Positions 1-11,900 of a stretch of 64,000 nucleotides of DNA are shown piece after piece. The stretch spans positions 83,834,319 to 83,898,318 of the forward strand of contig OX235264.1 of assembly GCA_944472135.2 (NCBI GenBank), given 5' to 3'. Under the pieces are notes generated by a model. The model ran no database searches. It saw nothing but the letters and a program-made list of their open reading frames with translations, and was not told the DNA's origin. A program made the position numbers and the translations under genes. Numbering within the stretch: position 1 is the first letter of the stretch; each line of letters starts with the position of its first letter. The DNA comes from Trichobilharzia regenti. Its lineage: Eukaryota; Platyhelminthes; Trematoda; Strigeidida; Schistosomatidae.

Positions 1-622
1 GGCCAGTAGCATCACCTGTCAGACGCCTTTGGGGAAAAGAATTGCCTGATGCTGAGAGGAGGAAGGATAGGAATAGTTGTCAATGTCAGCATGGTGAATG
101 ATAAACGTTGTAATCTAGCTGCAGCTAAAGAGATTCAAACAGCATAGGTGAGTCGCAGGGCTTTCAGACACTTGGATAACTATATGACTGAGGTGCTCAA
201 CCAAGTGTTTGTGGGATGTAACCCTGGATACTTCAAACAGTCTACTAATCTCTGTTGGATGATGGGAGTCTTGGATATAGCCTATGGGGGTAGCCACGAA
301 GCTAGTTAGAATTATATCACATGTTCTTCATTAGAAGGCGATGGCAATTCTTAGCATATGTTCATTATCATACAGCTAGGTACTAGTAACCTTATTTTGG
401 CCATCATATCAGGTAATTTTGTTAAGCAGAACACTGAGTGAGACCGTATTAATAGGCGAATTATTTTCTGAGCTTAATTTTTTGGTTACCTTCTTGCTAA
501 CTGTCCTACAGACAGTTGGTGTGTCCTGCTTCCTGTTCTTCTACCCACTCTCAATAACCTTTTGTCTCAGTTTCCTTAGAATCTTTGTCGACCTAACTGG
601 ATGATTACCCGGGGTACGGCAG
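1..622. other. Left edge, no gene assigned
   Basis: This is probably intron or flank of the upstream gene. Short frames on both strands (about 60 codons at 115-297 minus and 419-604 plus) have no recognisable motifs. No tRNA-like or LINE sequence was recognised. Confidence 0.4.
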
Positions 623-660
623 CGCTACCGCCATAGCAAAAACTATGCGTTGTATTTAAG

Positions 661-1024
661 ACAAGATAATGTGTGTCCTGCCACTGCATTGATCATAGCC
701 GCAGGAGTAGAAGGGATTGATCTTACTGGAATCGTATTAGAACTAGAAGGTTTCCCGAAGCATGAAGAAGCGAGGGCCAAGGTTTGTACAAACTTATCGA
801 AAAGATGTTGGTTGTGGTTGTATGTGGAAAATTGAAACAACTTAATTTTGCTGATACACTTTATTTCTATATAAAACTCAGTAACTCCAAGCTTCCTAGG
901 TGTTTCATATTTTTCTCATGTAGCTCTCAGCTATGCGCAGCTTCGAAAAGTGCCAGTTATCAGCAGAAAGTTGGGAGATCCTCTTAAAGTTGTTCAACAA
1001 GAATTAAGAGAAAAATCCAGCTAA
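661..1024 (+). CDS. C-terminal two exons of an unidentified upstream gene
   Basis: Exon 661-781 (acceptor TTTAAG, donor GTTTGT; the frame is also open back to an alternative acceptor before 623) reads ...ATALIIAAGVEGIDLTGIVL... and ends ...HEEARAK in phase 0. Exon 941-1024 (acceptor GCGCAG) continues in phase with LRKVPVISRKLGDPLKVV... and stops at TAA 1022-1024. The joined C-terminus has balanced, protein-like composition and no repeat character, unlike nearby chance frames. I do not recognise the family and assign no function. The stop lies 160 nt before the myosin ATG on the same strand. Earlier exons are outside the window or not visible in 1-622. The exon calls rest on splice consensus, phase agreement and composition only. 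Confidence 0.45.
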
Positions 1025-1183
1025 GCGAGTAGACCATAAGAATACAATCAAACAATAGTTTGTTTTCTTTTTTCACACTTGTTTTTATTTTTTGACCTTC
1101 AAGATGTATCAAGCAGACCAATCATAATTGTGTGTACCAGTGCGAATTCAAATCGTTTATTAATTGTCAAGATTTCCGTCAGT
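1025..1183 (+). promoter_or_regulatory. Short intergenic interval with strong 3' splice-site-like signal upstream of the myosin start
   Basis: Only 159 nt separate the upstream stop from the myosin ATG. There is no AATAAA. A long T-rich pyrimidine tract (about 1061-1100) ends in AG at 1102-1103, immediately followed by an ATG with a 7-codon frame (stop 1125-1127). A second AG (1181-1182) lies one base before the myosin ATG at 1184. Such acceptors without a visible upstream donor could receive a spliced leader, which schistosomes use, or could join a 5' UTR intron. The function is inferred. Confidence 0.4.
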
Positions 1184-1201
1184 ATGGAAAATTTTAAGAA
1201 G
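1184..1201 (+). CDS. MYO15: Myosin XV exon 1 (residues 1-6)
   Basis: Encodes MENFKK and ends at donor GTAGAT. Without splicing the frame hits TGA after about 17 codons. Removing the 31-nt intron 1202-1232 (ends TTTAG) restores the frame. The smallest exon in the model, so the start is the least certain part. Confidence 0.65.
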
Positions 1202-4200
1202 GTAGATGGGATTGATTTCTTTAAACCTTTAGGGTGATATTATAACGTTTACTGATGAGGGATCTCAGTTGTTTGGGGAAGTTTTGCATGTGAAAAATGA
1301 TGGGTTGGATGTTAAAATTGTAATGGATAAAGAGGTATTTTATATAATAGTAATCTGATGTCGCCTTAAGGAGAAAATTATGCGAGTACCGTACGCTCGC
1401 ATTCAGAAGGGGGCCAAATATTCAGTAGAAGATATGGATAACATGGTCAACCTACCGTAGGCATGCTTATCTAAACAATTTACTGCTTCCTTCAGGAATA
1501 TGTCTGCCGTTTCGATGCTGGAAACTTTGAAGCTGCGCTATTCAAGATCAAAAATATACGTAATTTTAGGATGCATTATTTTCTTTTTTAGACATACATT
1601 GGAAATATTGTTATTTCTGTTAATCCATATAAAGATCTTCTGATAGATGGGCCAGAAGTAATGGTGAAGTACTTCAACCGAATGCTAACAAGTGCCCCAG
1701 CGTAAGCTCTTTTTAATGATATAGTTTCAGACATTTATACGGGCTTGCTGAAACACTTTACCAAGCAGCTGTAAGGAATGAATGCGATCAAATTGTTGTT
1801 ATAAGGTTCGTACGTTTTAGTAATATAATTCGCTTCATGCAGTTGTTTAACATAATTTTCTTTTGAAAGAGCTAAATCACTTCCTGATATTTGCTTTAGC
1901 AACCATCAATGTCTAGGATAAAATATTTAGTTAGTGTGAAACATACAGGTTGATTTCAGATTCAGATTTATTGGTTGAAGATAGAAGGCTTGGAGTCCAT
2001 GTTAATCCTTTTCTAGTAAATTTCGGGGCTTGTCCAAATGCTTCATCGATGAAACAACTGAGGCTGCACACACCACTTCTTATGGGAGTCAGTTCCAGGA
2101 GTTTATGACTCTGTGGTTTTACCTTGGCTTTTGAACTCTTTTGCCCTGGTGGGAAGTAAAAGACAGAATAGGTCAGGTCCGTGGGCATTATTTAAAATTT
2201 CAAACATTTTAATCAGATCACCTCTCTGCCTACAGTATGACAGGGAGAAGAGATTTAAAATGTCTGGTCTTCCCTCGTATGGTAAGCTAGTAATGACGCG
2301 AATCATAAGTGTTGGCTTTCTTTGAAAAGTTAAAGCTTTCCCCTCCTCAGGAATAATAGACTATTTAACAGGTTCTATTATTGACTTTATGAACGATAGA
2401 AGAGCAAAAGTCGCCTTGTGTTTGGTCACATTGTTGGTTGAGCTGTCTTTCAAAACCTTGACAAATAAAAATACAGTGTTTTTGGTGCAGTAACTTGATT
2501 ATCCTAGTAGCTTATAGAATTTCCAGTGTACAGTAAGATTATAGAAGGACTCTTGATAATGATCATAAAACGGTGAATCCTGTTTTTAACTGATTGTTTC
2601 ACAGTAGTTATTGTATTCTATGTTTCTTTTTGTTTTTAAACAAACTTACAATTTTCTTCAACCAGCGGGGAATCTGGGTCAGGCAAAACAGAAGCATTTA
2701 AACGAATTACACAGTATCTAGCATGCACTAGTGAACAAGGAAGAAATGGTTTGAGTTCCGTAGCAAGACGAGTTTTGGAAAGCACTCCAGTCCTCGAGAG
2801 TTTCGGAAATGCTACTACTCTCAGGAATGACAATTCATCAAGATTTGGAAAGCTTGTGGAAATATTCTTTGCAAAGTATGCTTAAAGTTAGTGTTTGCTT
2901 TTTATTAATGATAATCTGCTTAGTGTTATTATGGTATTTTCTTAGTAGATTGGATTGATGGGCTGTTTGACTACTGTGAAAACAAGACATAAAGTTCTTA
3001 CTGATATTTCAGAGAGACTATTTAGTAAACGTTGAACTACACAAAAATTCCTAAAATGTCTGTATTATAATCCTAGAATATAATTGCAATAATTCTATTG
3101 TTTCGTTATGTTTATTAATGACTCTCAACATACGTTGTGTTAGCAATAAAGACAAAGTTATAGACACTAAGAATTACGTATAAACTGATTCTCCACTACA
3201 TAGTGATAATAGTCCTGAATCCGAAATTTTACGAAATTATTTCAAACGCTAATTTTTCGTGTAGAAAAGCATTTATAGAGTCTTTTATTACATTAAAAAG
3301 TCATACAGTATTCAGGTCACTTTTAGACATGGTATACATGGTAAAATGAACAATACCTCACACAATCTGAGCAACAGGATGCAAAGTAGGATTCTTTATT
3401 CATTGACTTGTAGGAGTTTATTACTTTAGGCAAGCTTAGAGTTCCCACTTACCACCAGATTTGTAGATGGTTGCAATCTCTGCCACTCATACAAACGAGG
3501 TCGGTTAGAACCCGTCGTAATATTATAATGACTCGTCAACACAGAAGTAGAGAGAAAGTTATTTAAACAGTTGATGCTTTCATAAGAGTAATAACAAGAG
3601 AAGAAATATAAGTTGGAAATGGAAAAAAGGTAGGACGTAAGGTCGCTTTCTTCATTCATTGCATTCCCAATAGAATGCAAAGCTTCAAGCTTTGAAATTT
3701 CAGTGGCGATAATCTTATTTACACTGGGTAGATTTGCTAACCTTACACCCAACCGTCCCACTTTTAAGGGCCTTCTAAAGGCTAGTAAACTGGGTGAGGC
3801 TTGGGAATGTGTATATGAGGAATCGAATTGGCTGACTAGCACTCTATCATTCAACCACAGATGCTGAGTTGGAGTCTAAATAATGATAATCAATCTTCTT
3901 CCTAATTTTGTTCCTGACTTTATTACTGTTCACCTCACCCAGATGAGTTATTTCGCAAACTGCACAAAGTCTTTTTATACTTCCCCCTTTTAGTAGTAAA
4001 TGGTTCAAGCCAGGCCTAAGTGTTTGAAAGGGCTATTGGGTGCCTATAGGAAGTAAGAGAATATGTGCCTTTGGTAACAGATGGAGTTAGGTAGAAAAAA
4101 TGGGGCAAAGTTTGCGCTTTAGTGTAAAGGCTTTTATAAGATGTTTATCCAGTTATGTTGACGCAACTCTGTTAAATAAAGTGCCAAGTTCAACTGAAAA

Positions 4201-7200
4201 ACACTTTCCGTGTTTTAAAAGTGAATAGAATTTTAAATAATAGTCAACCAGACCTTTTGCAGTTGGTGAATGGTGATGAAGAAAAGCAATTTTGGTAAAT
4301 TTAAAAACACAGGTGTTGGAATTCGACAAAATTATCCATGGTAATGTGGTTCTAGAATCAGCATTACCTGTATAGGATTCCTGATCAGGCTGGTGGGAAT
4401 GTACTTCACTTATACCACATTCGAAATTACTGACAAAGTCGCTACTATTCATCAATCTATTTTTTCCCTCTACTCGTCTTCCTCTATCGTGTTGTTACTA
4501 AATACGTTTTCTTCTCTTTTACGTGTGTATTTTAAAAGTATAACAGTTTTAAATCCTGCATATTTATACAGATTTATTCACCAATCTCTACAAAATACTG
4601 CATTTTTTCGAGGAAAATTCTCATACGCGAGTAAAGAGTCCCTCAAAAAGGGGTATTTTCTTCGTGCGACGTTTTTACCATGCTTTACAGTCGTAATTAA
4701 TTATAATAGAAATTTAGCTTGTTACAATAAATGTGCTCAGTATCTGTAACCATGAGAAATATACTTGTGAGATGGGCAAAACATTTGAAGGAAAATCTGT
4801 TGATGTTTTCTAGAAGGATAGAGAGCATCGAAATTAAATCATCCAATTTAAAGAACGCGTCGACACAAAACTGTCATCTTCTATTCAGTAATGATTCTGC
4901 GTTTCCTCAGGGGAGCATAAAACTTTAAATAAAGCTTAACTGAAGTTGGTATTTTTATGACAGCTTGCTGTGTATAAAATGAAGTGAAGAATTACACTTT
5001 GCATGATAAAAGTAGCAATTTGAAGCTCATTAGTTGCCTTTATGCTAAGTCATCGAGTATTTTGTTCCTATAAACAGCGACAGTAAATTGATAAGGTAAT
5101 TTTATTTGGAATTTAAAAGTCTCATTTACTTCCTTTGAAGTCTCATCTAGCGGAATGTACTTTAAATGTTACACAGCTAACATAAATTCATTCCCTTCTC
5201 CTTTCTCAGATCGATGATAATTGGAGCGAAAATCACCAACTTTCTACTAGAAAAATCTAGAATAGTGGGTCAGGTGAGGTAAAAGTTTTGTCTTATTTCA
5301 GTTCTTGTAGTTGGAAAATCGTACTTTATTCATATAAATGATCGTATCACGAAAATTTTATTATCCCCTGTAAGATCTTGTAACTTTCAAAGTTTTTCCA
5401 CAAGTTATCCAGACATCTGCTTCAATAAATTGGAATATATTTTGTCATCTTATTTGACACGCATTAATTGGGTTCGTGTGCAATAGTTGTTTTCACAAGT
5501 GTCACTGGTATTTAAGGAGGCTAAATTACTGAACTGAAGATTCTTGCTTGCATATTTTCAGTAACGCTTTAATTTTCGCAAACTTAGTAAAGTTAAGGTA
5601 AAAGTATTCTATTTGTTGCCCTAAGCATAAAATAAAAATACAGGGAAGACAGTGATTAGAAGGTATGTTATCAAAGGCATTACTTTGAAAAATGTTAATG
5701 CGTGAAACAGTTCTTCCTGAACATCCAATGCCTGAAAAGCAATTCCCTATGTGTTATCTGAAAACATTTGAATTTTTAATGGTTATTCACATTTTGCAAG
5801 CATTCAAATAATATCTTTCATTTCAAGACATAAAAGGCAAGGATTTAAATTCGCCTCTCTGAATCAATAAAGCATATCAGCTGATTCCACAATTAGTGTT
5901 AAACAACTGTATGAAATATTTGCGTTGAATAGCTGATTACGCACATAAGGAAGCACTGGTAAACTCTTACATTCGAGTATTGTTGGCTAATAATTAAATA
6001 ATGATAATAGTAATAATATTTAGGGTCACCTTTTGATTTCCATTGGTGAACAAAAGTTTCTCAGTTAGACTGTAAGTTGAAGAATTAAGGCTAGGTGGTA
6101 CAATAACAATGAAATACATTATATTTTGCGTAATAATGCTTGAGGTTATGAGTTATTCTAGTTTCAGACGTAATGATGTTAATCAGCTTCCATATTGAGA
6201 TAAAGTAGATTCCTTTAACTGTCCAACTTCACATTGTTTACAGTCATCTTCTTTTCAGCACACTTCTATAAAATGTGTATTTGTTCAATTATCAATAGCT
6301 AATAAATTGTTTTAGTGTTGTCAGTAACTTTAGCAGTGACCACTGAAGATATGAATCCAGTATGCATTTATTATATTTTATTTACTGGAAAAGATCTGGT
6401 CTATTAAAAGAAGTTTTCTCTAAATATGTCAATATAATTTTTCCTTACATATAAAATACATTTGCTTCAAATTTAATAATATATATATGCATTTCAGACT
6501 GTATCATATATTCTCTAGTCGAATACTGGAGACACCTGGAATAGTTAGCATCAGCGTGGAAAAGCTAATATATTACTAAGAATGCTAGAAAAAAGACAAC
6601 GGGTAATAAGGAAACAGGCATAAAATGGACTCACACAAAAATCTTGGAGGATCTGTACTTCGCCGATGATATATGTCTGATTTCTCACAAACTGTGAAAA
6701 CAAGTGAAAAGCAACAAGCTGGCAGAACAAGCATCAAAGATAGGACTTCCGTCAGGTGAACATAGATAAAACAGAGGTGATGAAGATTCCTGGCCAACAG
6801 CAACAACAACAACAACAACAGACAACAATCAGCATGAATGGGAGGAACCTCAAAAAAAACAACCTCCACTACCTACCTTCTCGAAAAGCATCGTTTCGAC
6901 TACAGACGGAACTGACGAGGATATCAAAGCTAGAATCGGAAAAGCAAGACAAGCTTTCATTACAATTAAGTCTGTGTGGAGGTCAACAGGACTGACTCAT
7001 CATCAAAAATAAGATCCGGATTTTCAATTCCAATCCGAAGTCAGTGCTACTACACGGATCAGAGACTTGGCCAGCGCATCATGAAGAGCATCTCAAACAA
7101 ACTTCAGACCTTCATTAACAGTTGTCTTCGCTCAATACTGAAGATCAGATGGCCGGCCAGAAAAGATCAGAAACAGGGATCTCTGGCAATGAGCGAACCA

Positions 7201-8271
7201 ACTCAGCAGGAACCGATTGTGAAACAAAGGTGCAGGACGAAATGGAGATGGATTGTCTGGCCATACTCTGAGACAGCAAATCATCAAGTGACATCACTAG
7301 ACAAGCCATTGCTCGAGTGGAGCCCGAAAGGGAAGCGGGCGGCGAGTTGGTCGTCAATGCAAGGGTGACTTGGAGGAGGTGATGTGAAGATGAGATGAAA
7401 GAATGTGGGCAGACTTGGAGCGGGGTGAAAAAGTTGGCAGAAAATAGAAGGGAATGGAGACTTGCAGCTGAAGCCCTATGTTCCTCTAGGAATTAAAGGA
7501 TATAATAATAATATTGAATTCTGTGTTCATAGGCACATTATGAATCATTATAAAAAGGCTCTTCTGTTCACTGTCATTCTGTTTAGTTAATAAAATAGAT
7601 ATAAAGTTTTGAGACTATATTCACTAAACCTCAATTTGTGCACACATACATACATATATATGTATTTTTATTGATTGCTTTTTAATAGCCTGAAAAAGAA
7701 CGCAACTATCATGTTTTCTATGAACTATTGAGTTCACTAGACAATGAAAGCAAGGCTAAACATCATCTTAAGAATGTAGAAGACTATCAATATCTTGTGA
7801 AGGTGAGCTAATGGCAGAAATTTTTGATACACACAGTTTTACTTCAGATACAATAATCATCTTTTCTTTTGTTCATCTTAAGTAATGGAAGAAAAATACT
7901 GTAGTTTATTTAGACAAATTTTAAGTAAAAGTTTACCAATTTGTAAAATAAAGTGAATTACTGTAAAGGAAATAAAACCTGATTCATAATTACCAGAATA
8001 TAAGAATCTTACAGCTTATGAGTGTTTTTCCGTTAATATTTTGACTGATTAGTTTATTTTTTCTAGAATTCATCGAATTCGAGTTTAGTTTAGTTCTTGT
8101 CTAAAAACAAGACAGAGAATCATGACGTCTTGTATGAATGTCTGTTACTAAGTAATGATATTTTCACTATGAGATCTTAGAGTTCTAGACTCGATTTTAA
8201 ACCGCGATTGTCAGCACGCGTTAATGAAGGATCTGGAGAAAAAACAAAGAAATTTTATTGTCACACCGTTT

Positions 8272-8340
<69 letters not shown>

Positions 8341-8873
8341 GTATTAGTTTTGTAGGGATTTTGTTGGATTGGATGGATGATTTCATGTGAACTGACACCA
8401 GTTAAAGAATCATTAGAAAACCAGCTGGAGGTACGGGACAGCTGTTGCGTCCCAGTTTTGGACTCTTCAGCAGTACACATCCACCATAGAAGGTTCGAAC
8501 CCAGAACCTTCTGGTCACAAGGTGAGCTCATAGACCACTGAGCTACTAGGACCCAAACGATCCAATGGCCCACAAATTTTAACTTCTGCCAATTCACAAA
8601 GTGAAACGCAATGTCTTCTTCGATGAGTTACTGCTTCATCCTCAACCTTTTGTACCCTACTGGTCATGGCTTCCCACTAGAACCCCAGGTCGGATCCAGT
8701 CTCAGTGACTCAGTGGTCTACGAGCTCGCCTTGTAGCCGGAAGGCCCTGAGTTCGAGCCCAGGTGGGTGCGTACTGTTGAAGAGTCACAAACTAGGATAA
8801 AACAGCTTTTTAGTACTCCCAGCTGGTTTTCTGTTGGTACTCTAACTGATTTCAGCTCACGATGAAATCTTCC

Positions 8874-8926
<53 letters not shown>

Positions 8927-11900
8927 TGTAAAACGACTACTGAACTTTACTGGAAAATTTTTAAACCAGTATTTGTGTGTAGGCAAAGCTAACGCAATTC
9001 CCAAATACTGGCTAACTGTGCTGGTTAAGACAACCACTGAACATGTAATAATTTCTAGAGAATAGCTATGGCTGATAGGCAGAAATTAAAAAAACATCTA
9101 ATAGAAGAGTGTTTTCCATATGTGGAATACATAGTATACTACTACTATATGTGTGTATTATTACTTAGCGTTCCGAACGAAACGTTAGGCTTCAGGATTG
9201 AGCCTTGACGTTTTGGTAGCATTAGTTGTTTTACAGGATTGGGTTGCTACCTTGATGGCTGAAATTTCTTTTTTACTGGACTGACTACCGGTTAAGCAAA
9301 GTTTAGGAATGCGTTGACCACCGGGTACCGAATACCAAACCACATGTGAGGTTGGCAAACATTTAACCACTGAGCCCCTTATGCACACATACTAATAAAA
9401 GTATAAGAAAAATATAAATTTCTTGGATTATCAATAGATTTCATTAAATAAAAATATGAATATAAAATCTACTTAGCCTGAAAACAGTTTAGTTCACTGA
9501 CAATTCTTGCTATTAAGTAGCTACAAATATTTATATAGTTTATCGTTTTCTCATGCTTGTGGTGCAGTGCTTATTCTTTGAATGCAGTATAAAATAATTG
9601 TTAACTGATGTTGCTTCAGCGAACTGTTAGTATAATTTCTTTCCTCAAATCATTTTGTAAAGTTTATTATTTTAGTTGCTTCCAAAAACCCAGTGATATT
9701 ACCAAAAAACTATTTTTGTCACATTGTGTGCGTCGGTGGCAAAGTGGCTGGAACGCTCGCCGACCATGGACATGGTCCGGAGTTCAATCTCCGGCCGACG
9801 CACGGCTGATATCAATGGTCGGCCTGATAAATTTGCGCTACCAATATCACATGCTGGAAATTCCATACTTGTACTATGAATACTGTGCAGAATCAAGCTA
9901 TAATAAAATAAAAAAAAATTAAGTTTAAAGTAAGGTCACTGACAAGGATCTGGTTAACAAGAAAGTATTCACCTATAGTTATACTAAAATGAAGGCTTTT
10001 ATACAGGTAATCTTGAGACGAGTTGAAGAAGTCTTTTAAAAATACTTTGAATAATGTGATTCTACAATCATGGTATCACCAGCAGTACAAAAATTATGCT
10101 CTGATTCTGATGAGAATAGACACTGGCTATACGATAAATCTCATGATATTTTATTAAAACCTTCAAATTTCACTATGTGTCCATACATTTTAAACAAACT
10201 GGTTGAAATGCTTCAGAATATTAGATTACTAATTGAAGGATAGGTTTGGTCATGAATTAATATCAGTTACAAAATCATATGAATCGGTGATTACTAAACA
10301 TTTAATCATTTTAGGTTAAGCCTCTTCAGATGATTTTTTAATTCTTTCACGTCCCTAGTGGAACATAGGGCTTCAAGATAGAGGCTTATAGTTCCGGTAG
10401 CAGTGGTGTTTATTTTTACGGGATGGGGTTGCTAGCCTCATGCCCAACCTTTCCTCTTTACCAGCTTTATTACTGGTTTAGCAAGATAAAGGAGTACCTC
10501 GTCGGCCGGGGATTGAACCTCGAACCATGTGCATGATCGGCGACGATCCTAACCGCTGTGCCACCGACGCACGATGTGTATACAGACTATCCAGCAAGCA
10601 GTTTGGTCTGCTTTCATCAGGTTTCGAAGTACTGATGCTACTGTATGGCCAGTTAGTTGATATGAGAATAGCAGGAAGCTAAAAGTCTTGAGCTTGATTC
10701 TTTCTAGAGTCCTGAGTGTGCATTGTTCGAAGCTTTTCTTGAATTGATTTGTCCTTTCAGCTTATATTTTAATGAATACGTAACTTCAGAAATACACATT
10801 CATGTGAATATTAATAATTGATTTTGTATTTAATAGGGATCAAGATGTACGTTTACAAGTCATTCAGATCCGGATGGCTTATCAATGCTACTGGAAAGTT
10901 GGCGTACACTAGGTCTGCCACAAGATGAAATGGATTTATGTCTGCGAGTAGTATCTGCTGTGTTACATCTTGGAAATATTAATTTTAAAAGTGATTTTGA
11001 CAAGGTTAGACTTTCTGTTTATTGTGAACAATTAGCGTATTTTTATAAAATTATCATATTTTCCTGTAGTATACTGAGATTCATTACCTCATTCCCTTTT
11101 TTTACTTTAAAGTATTTAATGAAGTATATGTAAAAAGTAAAATATTAACGGTTCATTAAAAACTACGTACCACTGACTGAAGTGAGTAGTGGTATGCCAT
11201 TCACATCAATCAGTAGTCCGCGTTCTCTGAGCTGAGTCAAAACCCGGTACGCCTTCGATGAGCTCGGCCCAAAACTGGGGAAATACCTGCCGGTGTTCAG
11301 ATCAACTCAATCTGCCTAACACAAGCACTACTGGTTGATGTGAGTGGTAGACAACTGTTCATCTCAGTCAGTCAGTCAGTCAATCAATCAGTAGTGTAAA
11401 GGTTTATGCACTTATGCTTGGTCCCATGATTACTATTTAAAGTATCAAGCATAGTGATCACATAGTGATCTGAATAAACTCAGTTTCCATAGGGAACTGA
11501 TGCGATTTCATCTCGAACTGTGTAAATTGCGAATTAATTTGCCAATTTTGTGAATTTGATTTATTAATGGTTTAGGCTAAATTATACTCGATGGTTAATG
11601 GCTTTAAGTCTATGCGTATTAAGCTTCAACTATGAACCACCTACTCTGACTCTGGAAAACTAAAGGTATTCTTAGTTTTCATGTACAAAGTTTTTTTTCA
11701 TACACTTTAAGAAACTAACTGAGAGAAAATGACTAAAATCAAAGTAAAATCTGAGTAATTTTACCAAAGAACCTGTGGTTTACACACTGAAATGTTCATA
11801 AAAATCTTGTTGTCCTTTTCCAATCAAGACGAGGTTATTTTTAGTCACTTTGGGTAACTTAAGTAAATTCATGATGCATAAATGGGAGGAACCTGAAAAA

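Noticed and set aside
1251..1275. CTGATGAGGGATC as a hammerhead core
   Set aside because: It lies in myosin exon 2, with no GAAA or stem II at the right spacing.
4393..4749. 118-codon plus-strand frame in intron 7
   Set aside because: Composition is Phe/Tyr/Leu/Ser heavy as expected of AT-rich chance frames; no motif seen.
8208..8390. Frames encoding poly-Tyr/Ile at 8208-8390, 8852-9065 and 20378-20587
   Set aside because: These are translations of (TA)n microsatellites.
9728..9800. Functional tRNA genes at the many A-box/B-box heads
   Set aside because: Heads recur with identical downstream bodies, do not close a full cloverleaf by eye, and are decayed; they are SINE promoters.
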